Source: Candidatus Scatosoma pullistercoris (lineage in GTDB: Bacteria > Bacillota > Clostridia > Christensenellales > Borkfalkiaceae). From it: a stretch of DNA of 6,264 bases. The notes under the pieces were generated by a model, which did not search any database, was not told where the DNA came from, and saw only the letters and a list, made by a program, of their open reading frames with translations. Shown piece by piece: positions 1 to 5,102 of this stretch; position 1 is the stretch's first letter, and each line of letters opens with the position of its first letter. Both the position numbers and the translations under genes were made by a program. Where the stretch lies: positions 1 to 6,264 of the forward strand of contig DVMZ01000171.1 in assembly GCA_018714725.1 (NCBI GenBank). Direction: 5' to 3'.

Positions 1-741
1 GGCGCGAAGGTGCGCGCCGTCTGTGAAATCATGCCCTATTCGAGCGGACTCAAACGCAACATCGTGCAATGTCTGGACGATTTCGGGATTCCGCTCTATC
101 TAAACCACACGATCACGAAGATCGAGGGGAAGGAACGGGTGACGGGCGTGGTCGTTTCTGCGGTGGATGAAAACAAGCGCCCGATTCCGGGAACGGAAAT
201 GCACTTTGACTGCGACACCGTGCTCTTTTCCGTGGGGCTGATTCCCGAAAACGAACTGACGAAATCGGCGGGGATTCCGCTGTCTCCGGGGACCAGGGGA
301 GCGGTGGTGTACCAGAACCGCGAAACGGAAGCGGAGGGGATTTTTGCCTGCGGCAACGTTTTGCAGGTGCACGATCTCGTGGATTTCGTCTCGGAAGAAG
401 CAGAAATCGCGGGGCGCGCGGCGGCCGGATTCGTACTGAACGGGCGCAAGCCGCATGACGGGATCGATTGTTGCAACGGCAAGAATATCTCCTATGTTCT
501 GCCGCAGAAAATCGATAAAAATCTCGCCGGAGACGTGAAGCTGTTTTTCCGTGTGACCGGGACTTTCCGCAATTGCACGATCGTGGCGGAAAGCGGCGGG
601 AAAGTGCTGGCAAAGCGGAATCGCCGGATCGCCGTTCCGGGAGAAATGGAGACGCTGCTTCTGCCCGCGGCTAAAATCGGGGAAGCTGCGGAAAAGATCG
701 TCGTGCGTTTGGAGGAAGAGACATGGAAATCAAACATCTGA
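1..741 (+). CDS. NAD(P)/FAD-dependent oxidoreductase, C-terminal part (5' end outside window)
   Basis: The reading frame is open from base 1 and ends at TGA 739-741, so 246 C-terminal residues are visible and the N-terminal FAD-binding part lies upstream. The visible part starts in the NAD(P)-binding half of a pyridine nucleotide-disulphide oxidoreductase fold. The segment SVGLIPENEL (about 226-258) is the usual hinge strand of this fold. GIFACGNVLQVHDLVDFV (about 337-390) corresponds to the C-terminal FAD-binding segment of the superfamily, followed by an EEAEIAGRAAAGF helix. In Firmicutes and Thermotogae this protein type typically lies between a GlpA-like glycerol-3-phosphate dehydrogenase and a DUF1667 protein. 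The DUF1667 gene follows here with a 19-nt overlap, which implies translational coupling. The inferred role is moving electrons between the dehydrogenase flavin and NAD(P) or another carrier. The exact substrate cannot be read from this fragment, and a sarcosine oxidase alpha-like or other FAD oxidoreductase label is the main alternative. Confidence 0.88.
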   Translation, partial: GAKVRAVCEIMPYSSGLKRNIVQCLDDFGIPLYLNHTITKIEGKERVTGVVVSAVDENKRPIPGTEMHFDCDTVLFSVGLIPENELTKSAGIPLSPGTRGAVVYQNRETEAEGIFACGNVLQVHDLVDFVSEEAEIAGRAAAGFVLNGRKPHDGIDCCNGKNISYVLPQKIDKNLAGDVKLFFRVTGTFRNCTIVAESGGKVLAKRNRRIAVPGEMETLLLPAAKIGEAAEKIVVRLEEETWKSNI

Positions 742-1091
742 CGTGTATCGAATGTCCGATGGGCTGCGCACTGGAAGCGGGTGTGGAGAACGGGAAAGCG
801 GTCTGGGTGAAAGGCAACACCTGTCCGCGCGGGAAAGCCTATGCGGAAAACGAAGTGGTCTGTCCCATGCGGGTAGTCACCTCTTCCGTCCGCGCTTCGG
901 ACGGGCGGATGATTCCCGTCAAAACCGACCGCCCCGTGAAGAAGAGCGGAATGTTCGACGTGATGAAAAAAATTAACGCCGTGCATCCGGAAGGAGAGGT
1001 GCGGCTGGGACAGGTGCTTGTCGAAAATATCGCCGACGGCGCCGATCTCATCGCTACGGATTGTTCGTTTCCTGCGCGTTCCGGAAAATGA
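723..1091 (+). CDS. DUF1667 cysteine-rich redox partner protein
   Basis: This is a 122-residue protein starting at ATG 723 inside the end of the preceding oxidoreductase gene. A GGAGG site at 711-715 lies 7 nt upstream and fixes the start. Residues 8-15 form C-x2-C-x3-C (C8, C11, C15), with further cysteines at C34 (in GNTCPRGKAY) and C47 (in VVCPMR). The overall layout fits DUF1667, a small family found beside FAD oxidoreductases of the glycerol-3-phosphate operon type. The cysteine arrangement and the CPRG segment also resemble the N-terminal [4Fe-4S] segment of molybdopterin oxidoreductases, so an iron-sulphur cluster or bound metal passing electrons from the flavoprotein is a reasonable inference, not a demonstrated function. 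There is no signal peptide or membrane segment. It appears to be the last gene of its operon, since terminator hairpins follow within about 110 nt. Confidence 0.85.
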   Translation: MEIKHLTCIECPMGCALEAGVENGKAVWVKGNTCPRGKAYAENEVVCPMRVVTSSVRASDGRMIPVKTDRPVKKSGMFDVMKKINAVHPEGEVRLGQVLVENIADGADLIATDCSFPARSGK

Positions 1092-1135
1092 CCGCGGGGA
1101 AGACGCTGAAAAATAAGTGACAGTCAGTGTGACGG

Positions 1136-1159
1136 GCCGTTTTTCAAAACGGCGTTTTG
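1136..1159 (+). terminator. possible first terminator hairpin after the DUF1667 gene
   Basis: GCCGTTT (1136-1142) and AAACGGC (1147-1153) form a 7-bp stem with a 4-nt loop, followed by GTTTTG. The 3' arm can instead pair downstream as CAAAAC (1145-1150) with GTTTTG (1154-1159), so two mutually exclusive hairpins are possible. The T-run is short (four), which makes this weaker than the hairpin at 1172-1198. It could be an auxiliary terminator or a 3'-end stabilising structure. Confidence 0.4.
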
Positions 1160-1171
1160 TGAAAGAAAAGG

Positions 1172-1198
1172 GCGGGACGCAGATGCGTTCCGCTTTTT
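1172..1198 (+). terminator. intrinsic (Rho-independent) terminator of the upstream operon
   Basis: GCGGGACGC (1172-1180) pairs with GCGTTCCGC (1185-1193) as a 9-bp stem with a single G-U pair and an AGAT loop, followed directly by TTTTT (1194-1198). An A-rich stretch just upstream (GAAAAG, 1165-1170) can pair with the T-run. The element lies 81 nt after the DUF1667 stop and 27 nt before the -35 box of the next operon, as expected for an operon boundary. Confidence 0.82.
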
Positions 1199-1224
1199 CC
1201 TGCCGGAAAATTTGGCGTAAGGGG

Positions 1225-1253
1225 TTGCAAAAGCGCCGCAGTTGCGCTATAAT
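1225..1253 (+). promoter_or_regulatory. sigma-A-type promoter of the deo operon
   Basis: TTGCAA (1225-1230) matches the -35 consensus at 4 of 6 positions. TATAAT (1248-1253) is a perfect -10 box, and the spacer is exactly 17 bp. Transcription should start near 1260, giving a leader of about 110 nt before deoC. It lies directly after a strong terminator and before the first gene of the nucleoside operon. This is the best promoter in the window and probably drives deoC through pdp. Confidence 0.85.
1232..1248. promoter_or_regulatory. possible operator: inverted repeat inside the deo promoter spacer
   Basis: AGCGC (1232-1236) and GCGCT (1244-1248) are perfect inverted half-sites separated by 7 nt. 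They lie almost exactly between the -35 and -10 boxes, where a bound repressor would block RNA polymerase. Nucleoside operons are commonly repressed by DeoR-type proteins that respond to deoxyribose-5-phosphate, so an operator is expected near here. The half-sites are short and do not match the B. subtilis DeoR operator as I know it, so this is a weak proposal. Confidence 0.25.
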
Positions 1254-1353
1254 AAAAACAGCGGACGAAAAGCGGGAGCAGATTCGGAAAATCGTATCGG
1301 AAGAACGCTCTCAGGATTTCTGCTGATGAAAGGCGGAAGGTCTGCAAAAGAAG

Positions 1354-1360
1354 AAGGAGG
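1354..1360 (+). promoter_or_regulatory. deoC ribosome binding site (decides the start)
   Basis: AAGGAGG lies 10 nt before ATG 1371. The deoC frame is open further upstream to a TTG at 1242, but that start overlaps the -10 box and lies before the expected transcription start. This site therefore fixes translation at 1371. Confidence 0.85.
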
Positions 1361-1370
1361 TTTTGAAATC

Positions 1371-2048
1371 ATGGACACCTGGGAAATTTTAAGACATGTG
1401 GATCATACGTTGCTGTCGCCGACGGCGGGCTGGAATGAGATACGGCAGGTATGCGACGACGGGGTGAAATATAACGTGGCAAGCGTCTGTATTCCCCCCG
1501 CTTTCGTCAAGCGCGCCAAAGACTATGTGAAGGACAGGGTGAAAATCTGCACCGTGATCGGATTTCCGAACGGGTATGCCACGACCCAGGCCAAGGGGTT
1601 TGAGGCGCGGGACGCCATGCTCTGCGGCGCGGACGAACTGGATATGGTCATCAACATCGGCGAACTGAAATCGGGCAACGACAAATATGTCGGCTGGGAA
1701 ATCGGCGCGCTTGCGGAGCTTTGTCACAGCGCGGGGCGCATTCTCAAAGTCATCGTCGAGGCCTGCCTTCTCACCGAGTCGGAAAAAGTGCGCGCCTGCG
1801 CCCTGGTGACCGAAGCGGGCGCGGATTACATCAAAACCTCTACGGGATTTTCCACGGGCGGCGCCACCCGGGCGGATGTCCGGCTTTTTAAGGAGCATAT
1901 CGGCGCGGGCGTGAAGATCAAGGCTGCCGGCGGGATCCGCACCATGCAGGACGCCGAGGCATTTTTGCGGCTGGGATGCGATCGGTTGGGCGCTTCCTCC
2001 ATTGTGAAAATGGTCAAAGAAGCGGAAAGAGCAGGGCTGAAACTTTGA
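1371..2048 (+). CDS. deoC: deoxyribose-phosphate aldolase
   Basis: This is a 225-residue class I aldolase (DERA) that cleaves 2-deoxy-D-ribose-5-phosphate to acetaldehyde and D-glyceraldehyde-3-phosphate in the cytoplasm, the last step of deoxynucleoside catabolism. The protein opens with the family-typical HVDHTLLSP (residues 9-17). ELDMVINIGELKSG carries the conserved Asp91. The Schiff-base lysine is Lys155 in YIKTSTGFSTGGAT, and the second active-site lysine is Lys184 in IKAAGGIRT. The phosphate-binding end is DRLGASSIVK (204-213). Length is normal for the short bacterial form. The start at 1371 is supported by AAGGAGG 10 nt upstream and by the family N-terminus. It is the first gene of the operon, just after the promoter at 1225-1253. 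Its product glyceraldehyde-3-phosphate links the operon to glycolysis. No defect is visible. Confidence 0.97.
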   Translation: MDTWEILRHVDHTLLSPTAGWNEIRQVCDDGVKYNVASVCIPPAFVKRAKDYVKDRVKICTVIGFPNGYATTQAKGFEARDAMLCGADELDMVINIGELKSGNDKYVGWEIGALAELCHSAGRILKVIVEACLLTESEKVRACALVTEAGADYIKTSTGFSTGGATRADVRLFKEHIGAGVKIKAAGGIRTMQDAEAFLRLGCDRLGASSIVKMVKEAERAGLKL

Positions 2049-2097
2049 AAATTCTGAAAGCTCCTGCGCACTCGGCGGAGGGCGGCGGAAGGGAAAC

Positions 2098-2125
2098 TTC
2101 TGACGGGCGCCGGGCGCGGTATAAA
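2098..2125 (+). promoter_or_regulatory. weak internal promoter candidate before deoD
   Basis: TATAAA (2120-2125) is a fair -10 box, but the only -35 candidate at usable spacing (16 bp) is TTCTGA (2098-2103), which is poor. It lies in the 160-nt deoC-deoD spacer. A GC-rich inverted repeat (GCGCC-G-GGCGC, about 2108-2118) lies between the two boxes. It could give some independent deoD expression, but read-through from the deoC promoter is enough to explain the operon. Confidence 0.22.
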
Positions 2126-2194
2126 AACAGGTGAAGAACCGACGCAACCGGAAAAACGGCAGAAGCGGCAAAACAAAAAGAGAAACAAGCAAAC

Positions 2195-2200
2195 GGGAGG
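2195..2200 (+). promoter_or_regulatory. deoD ribosome binding site (decides the start)
   Basis: GGGAGG lies 8 nt before ATG 2209. The deoD frame is open back to GTG 2131, which would add 26 mostly basic residues unlike any part of the family. The Shine-Dalgarno site and the MATPHI family N-terminus place the start at 2209. Confidence 0.8.
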
Positions 2201-2208
2201 AAAAGAAG

Positions 2209-2907
2209 ATGGCAACGCCTCATATTGCTGCGGAAAAAGGGGATTTTGCGCCCACGGTGCTCATGCCGGGGGATCCTTTGCGTGCGCAGGTTATCGCGGA
2301 ACGCTACCTCAAAGACGCGAGATTGGTCAACAACGTGCGCGGCGTGCAGGGATATACGGGAACTTATCGGGGGAAAGCGGTGTCGGTGATGGCGTCCGGA
2401 ATGGGGATGCCGTCGATCGGCATTTATTCCTATGAACTTTTCAACTTCTTCGGCGTACAGTCGATCATCCGCGTCGGCAGTGCGGGGGCGATTTCTCCCG
2501 GACTCCGGGTGCGGGACATCGTGCTCGCCATGGGCGCCTGTACGGACAGCCGTTACGGGGCGCAATTCTCTCTGCCGGGGACGTTTGCGCCGATTGCGGA
2601 CTGGGGGTTGCTGGAAAAAGCCGTGCGCGCGGCGGAGGCGCGGAAGACGTCTTTCCGGGTCGGAAACGTGCTGTCCAGCGATCTGTTTTACGATGATTCC
2701 GGCTCCACGCTTGCCTGGGGAAAAATGGGCGTGCTCGCGGTGGAAATGGAAACGGCCGCGCTCTATATGAACGCCGCCCGCGCAGGGAAAGAAGCGCTTT
2801 CCGTCCTCACCGTCAGCGATCATCTCGTCACGGGCGAATCTACGACGGCCGAGGAGCGGCAGAACGGTTTCACCGAGATGATGGAACTCGCGCTGGAAAT
2901 CGCCTGA
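2209..2907 (+). CDS. deoD: purine-nucleoside phosphorylase (DeoD type)
   Basis: This 232-residue enzyme is slightly shorter than E. coli DeoD (239). It phosphorolyses purine (deoxy)nucleosides to free base plus (deoxy)ribose-1-phosphate, and the family is hexameric and cytoplasmic. The N-terminus MATPHIAAEKGDFA carries His5, which in this family reaches the neighbouring subunit's active site. GDPLRA (21-26) with Arg25, and RVGSAG with Arg88 and Ser91, bind phosphate. VEMET (178-182) is the ribose-contacting segment with Glu179, Met180 and Glu181. SDH (203-205) supplies the general acid Asp204, and Arg217 in EERQ is the residue that activates it in the E. coli enzyme. All are present. The flanking genes deoC and deoB use its sugar-phosphate product. 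The 160-nt gap after deoC is long for an operon but has no terminator. No sign of truncation or frameshift is seen. Confidence 0.97.
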   Translation: MATPHIAAEKGDFAPTVLMPGDPLRAQVIAERYLKDARLVNNVRGVQGYTGTYRGKAVSVMASGMGMPSIGIYSYELFNFFGVQSIIRVGSAGAISPGLRVRDIVLAMGACTDSRYGAQFSLPGTFAPIADWGLLEKAVRAAEARKTSFRVGNVLSSDLFYDDSGSTLAWGKMGVLAVEMETAALYMNAARAGKEALSVLTVSDHLVTGESTTAEERQNGFTEMMELALEIA

Positions 2908-2944
2908 CGGAGGGCAGGGTTGCGCCGAACGCCGGATTTGTTTT

Positions 2945-2979
2945 CGCGGGCGAAAATTGCCCGCGGCATTGCCCGCGGC
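2945..2979 (+). repeat. hairpin with duplicated 3' arm in the deoD-deoB spacer (12-bp tandem repeat)
   Basis: The unit ATTGCCCGCGGC occurs twice in perfect tandem at 2956-2967 and 2968-2979. Just upstream, CGCGGGC (2945-2951) pairs with GCCCGCG inside either copy (2959-2965 or 2971-2977), giving a 7-bp GC-rich stem with a loop of 7 or 19 nt. No T-run follows, so it is not an intrinsic terminator. An intercistronic mRNA stabilising or processing structure is possible. The tandem repeat itself is read directly from the sequence. Confidence 0.75.
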
Positions 2980-3076
2980 GACGAAAGAGAGAAAAACGGA
3001 AAGAGAGATGAAAGAAATGTTCCGGGCGGCCGTGTTGTCCGTGTAAACCGAAAAACGGGGCCCGTAAAACAGTCGG

Positions 3077-3090
3077 CGGCGGAAACGCCG
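3077..3090 (+). other. small GNRA-capped hairpin upstream of deoB
   Basis: CGGCG (3077-3081), a GAAA loop (3082-3085) and CGCCG (3086-3090) form a 5-bp GC stem with a GNRA tetraloop, 31 nt before the first deoB start codon. The CGCCG arm can alternatively pair with CGGCG at 3104-3108, next to the Shine-Dalgarno site, so an influence on deoB translation is conceivable. The function is unknown. Confidence 0.4.
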
Positions 3091-3107
3091 AAGGTCGGAC
3101 CGACGGC

Positions 3108-3155
3108 GGCGAGGAGAATTCGTGAACAAAGGGCGAGGAGAATTCGTGAACAAAG
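3108..3155 (+). repeat. perfect 24-bp tandem duplication of the deoB translation start region
   Basis: Bases 3108-3131 and 3132-3155 are identical over 24 nt, and the identity breaks immediately on both sides. Each copy contains AGGAG, a 5-nt spacer AATTC, the start codon GTG, then AAC AAA. Copy 1 provides GTG 3122 with AGGAG at 3112-3116, and copy 2 provides GTG 3146 with AGGAG at 3136-3140. Because 24 is a multiple of 3 the two starts are in frame, so the alternative proteins differ by 8 residues only. Confidence 0.95.
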
Positions 3156-4354
3156 ACATAAAAATCGGGCGTGTGTTTCTCATCGTGCTCGACAGCCTGG
3201 GAATCGGAGGTGCGCCTGACGCCGCGCTGTACGGCGACGAGGGAAGCGATACGTTGCGCTCGGTGATGAAGAGCCCGTTTTTCCGCGCCCGGAATCTCGG
3301 AAAACTGGGATTGTTCCGGATTGCGGGGAACGAAGAGCCGGAAGAGGAGGAAAAGGGCCGGGAAATGTCTGGCCCGCCTTGCGGTTCTTTTGCCAGATTG
3401 CGGGAGGAAAGCAAGGGCAAGGATACGACGACGGGGCATTGGGAGCTCGCGGGGCTGATCTCCGACGCGCCTTTTCCCACTTATCCGGAAGGATTCCCCG
3501 AAGAGGTGATTTCGGAGTTTGAAAGGCGTACGGGCCGGGGAGTGCTCTGCAACAGGCCGTATTCCGGGACTGAAGTCATCCGCGATTACGGCGAGGAACA
3601 TCTCCGCACGGGGAAGCTGATTGTCTATACTTCGGCGGACAGCGTGTTCCAGATTGCGGCGCACGAAGAGAAAGTGCCCGTGGAGGAGCTGTACGGATAT
3701 TGCCGCATTGCCCGCGCGATGCTGACGGGCGAAAACGGGGTCGGGCGGGTGATCGCCCGGCCGTTTGCGGGAATGCCGGGGAATTTTTACCGGACTTCCC
3801 GCCGTCATGATTTCTCCCTCCCGCCTCCCGGAGCGACTTTACTCGACCGTCTCAAAGGAGCGGGGCTGGATGTCCTCGGTGTCGGCAAGATCGGAGATAT
3901 TTTCGCGGGGCGGGGATTGACGGAAAATCTCGGCGTCAATGCCGGCAACGACGACGGCATGGCCAAGACCATGCGGTGCGCAAAGCGGGAATTTCGCGGG
4001 CTTTGCTTCGTCAATCTCGTCGATTTCGACGAAAAATACGGCCACAGGAACGATGTGGACGGGTATGCTTCGGCCGTTGCCCGGTTTGACGACTGGCTGG
4101 GCGGATTTTTGTCCGTTCTCCGGCCGGAGGATGTTCTGATGATCACCGCCGATCACGGCTGCGATCCCGCCGCTTCCGGCACCGATCATTCCCGGGAGGA
4201 CGTTCCTTTGCTGGTGTATTCCCCTTCTCTTCCGGGCGGAACCGATCTCGGCGTGCGCCGGTTTTCGGACGTCTCAGCTTCGGTGCTCGATCTGTTCGGG
4301 CTCCGGGGCGGCGCAGGGGAAAGTTTTTTGCCCCTTTTGAGAAAAAACGGCTGA
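3122..4354 (+). CDS. deoB: phosphopentomutase
   Basis: DeoB interconverts (deoxy)ribose-1-phosphate and 5-phosphate in the cytoplasm, connecting the phosphorylases DeoD and Pdp to DeoC. It belongs to the alkaline phosphatase-like metalloenzymes with two Mn2+ ions. Numbered from GTG 3122 (410 residues), the metal ligands expected from the Bacillus cereus enzyme are all found: Asp24 in LDSLGIG, Asp303 and His308 in VDFDEKYGHR, Asp344-His345 in ADHGCDP and His356 in TDHSRE. Thr102 in GKDTTTGHWE corresponds to the phosphorylated threonine (B. cereus Thr85). YTSADSVFQIAAHEE (169-183) is also diagnostic. The start is ambiguous because of a 24-bp tandem duplication: GTG 3122 and GTG 3146 have equivalent ribosome binding sites. 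GTG 3146 gives 402 residues and the family-like N-terminus MNKDIKIGRVFL, so it may be the ancestral start. The outer limit is annotated here. A short acidic stretch, EEPEEEEKGRE (71-81), lies in a variable loop. Confidence 0.97.
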   Translation: MNKGRGEFVNKDIKIGRVFLIVLDSLGIGGAPDAALYGDEGSDTLRSVMKSPFFRARNLGKLGLFRIAGNEEPEEEEKGREMSGPPCGSFARLREESKGKDTTTGHWELAGLISDAPFPTYPEGFPEEVISEFERRTGRGVLCNRPYSGTEVIRDYGEEHLRTGKLIVYTSADSVFQIAAHEEKVPVEELYGYCRIARAMLTGENGVGRVIARPFAGMPGNFYRTSRRHDFSLPPPGATLLDRLKGAGLDVLGVGKIGDIFAGRGLTENLGVNAGNDDGMAKTMRCAKREFRGLCFVNLVDFDEKYGHRNDVDGYASAVARFDDWLGGFLSVLRPEDVLMITADHGCDPAASGTDHSREDVPLLVYSPSLPGGTDLGVRRFSDVSASVLDLFGLRGGAGESFLPLLRKNG

Positions 4355-4418
4355 AAAAAGAAAAACAGGAACGGGGACAAAAGGGGATTTTGTAAAAAAG
4401 CAAAGGGGCAGGGTTGCG

Positions 4419-5012
4419 ATGAAAACAGATAAAACGACAATTAAACGGGCTGAACGGACGAAAATCCCGGAAAAAGAAAACAAAACAGCTCAAGAAATCC
4501 GCGAAAAAGAGGCGCTCGGCGAAGTTCTGAAAGGGGCCGTCACCGCGGCAGAGCTTCTCGAAGCGGCGGCCAAAGCGGGGGAGAACGCTTATGCGCCCTA
4601 TTCCCGTTTCCGGGTAGGGGCGGCGTTGCTTTCGGAGACGGGGAAAATATACACGGGCTGCAATGTGGAAAGCGCTTCCTTTTCTCCCACTTGCTGTGCG
4701 GAGCGGACGGCGCTGTGCAAGGCGGTCTCGGAAGGGGAACGCCGTTTTGCCGCCGTTGCGGTGATCGGCAGGACGGAGGGAAAATCGCAATTCGGATTTT
4801 GTCCGCCCTGCGGGGTCTGCCGGCAACTGTTCCGGGAATTCTGCGAGGAGACTTTTCGGGTGATTCTCGCCGCGGGGGACGAAAAAGACGGAAAATTCCG
4901 GTTTTCCGAGGTGAAGGAAGTTACTTTGGGCGAATTATTGCCGCAGTCCTTCGGGGCGAATTCCTGGGAGACCGCTGAACAAAGCGCGGACAAAAGCGCA
5001 GATAAAAGCTGA
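4419..5012 (+). CDS. cdd: cytidine deaminase with charged N- and C-terminal extensions
   Basis: This enzyme hydrolytically deaminates cytidine and deoxycytidine to uridine and deoxyuridine, feeding the pyrimidine phosphorylase encoded next. The core (about residues 42-180) has AYAPYSRFRVGAALL, CNVESASFS (Asn82 and Glu84 for the ribose), the zinc ligand and proton shuttle in CAERTA (Cys93, Glu95), and the other zinc ligands Cys131 and Cys134 in PCGVCRQ. It is a tetramer-type Cdd with normal catalytic residues. The product is 197 residues against about 130-140 in the family. The first 41 residues are lysine/glutamate-rich, and the last 17 or so end in SADKSADKS. ATG 4419 is the only ATG, GTG or TTG in this frame before the core, so the extension cannot be removed by moving the start. 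Its ribosome binding site is weak (AAAGGGG about 10 nt upstream). The 64-nt gap from deoB is mostly A and G. Confidence 0.95.
   Translation: MKTDKTTIKRAERTKIPEKENKTAQEIREKEALGEVLKGAVTAAELLEAAAKAGENAYAPYSRFRVGAALLSETGKIYTGCNVESASFSPTCCAERTALCKAVSEGERRFAAVAVIGRTEGKSQFGFCPPCGVCRQLFREFCEETFRVILAAGDEKDGKFRFSEVKEVTLGELLPQSFGANSWETAEQSADKSADKS
4983..5006 (+). repeat. 12-bp in-frame tandem repeat at the cdd 3' end
   Basis: Two 12-nt units (4983-4994 and 4995-5006) each encode SADK. They differ only at two synonymous third positions (GCG/GCA and GAC/GAT). The repeat forms the tail SADKSADKS just before the stop and lies beyond the conserved deaminase core. The silent differences suggest an older duplication than the perfect 24-bp one at deoB. 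Confidence 0.7.
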
Positions 5013-5102
5013 GCAAACGGGAAAGTGTGCGGAAAGACAAAAGAGGGCGCCCAAGCGCGGTAGAAGAATCGGAAAAGAGAAACGGAAGGAGGGGGAAAAG
5101 AG

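Noticed and set aside
1117..1326. Possible 69-codon small gene between the operons
   Set aside because: It runs through the terminator, promoter and leader, with no convincing ribosome binding site or recognisable protein.
1242..1370. Upstream in-frame extension of deoC from TTG 1242
   Set aside because: The extension would start inside the promoter, before the expected transcription start, and lacks a ribosome binding site. AAGGAGG before ATG 1371 and the family N-terminus settle the start.
1260..1370. Riboswitch or attenuator in the deoC leader
   Set aside because: Only a weak long-range pairing (AGCAGA 1277-1282 with TCTGCT 1319-1324) was found. There is no terminator hairpin and no known riboswitch core.
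2131..2208. Upstream in-frame extension of deoD from GTG 2131
   Set aside because: The 26 added residues are Lys/Arg-rich and foreign to the family. GGGAGG and the MATPHI start at 2209 are decisive.
2920..3219. Possible 99-codon small gene across the deoD-deoB spacer
   Set aside because: It has no clear ribosome binding site, a repetitive Arg-rich translation created by the tandem repeats, and overlap with deoB in another frame.
2014..3480. Long antisense open frame (488 codons) across deoC end, deoD and deoB start on the minus strand
   Set aside because: It lies opposite two genes with intact catalytic motifs. Its translation is rich in Pro, Arg and Ser with no recognisable domain, as expected of the complementary frame of GC-rich coding DNA.
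4371..4390. Stem ACAAAA/TTTTGT in the deoB-cdd spacer as a terminator
   Set aside because: The stem is 6 bp and AT-rich, and A-residues rather than a T-run follow, so termination on the + strand is unlikely.
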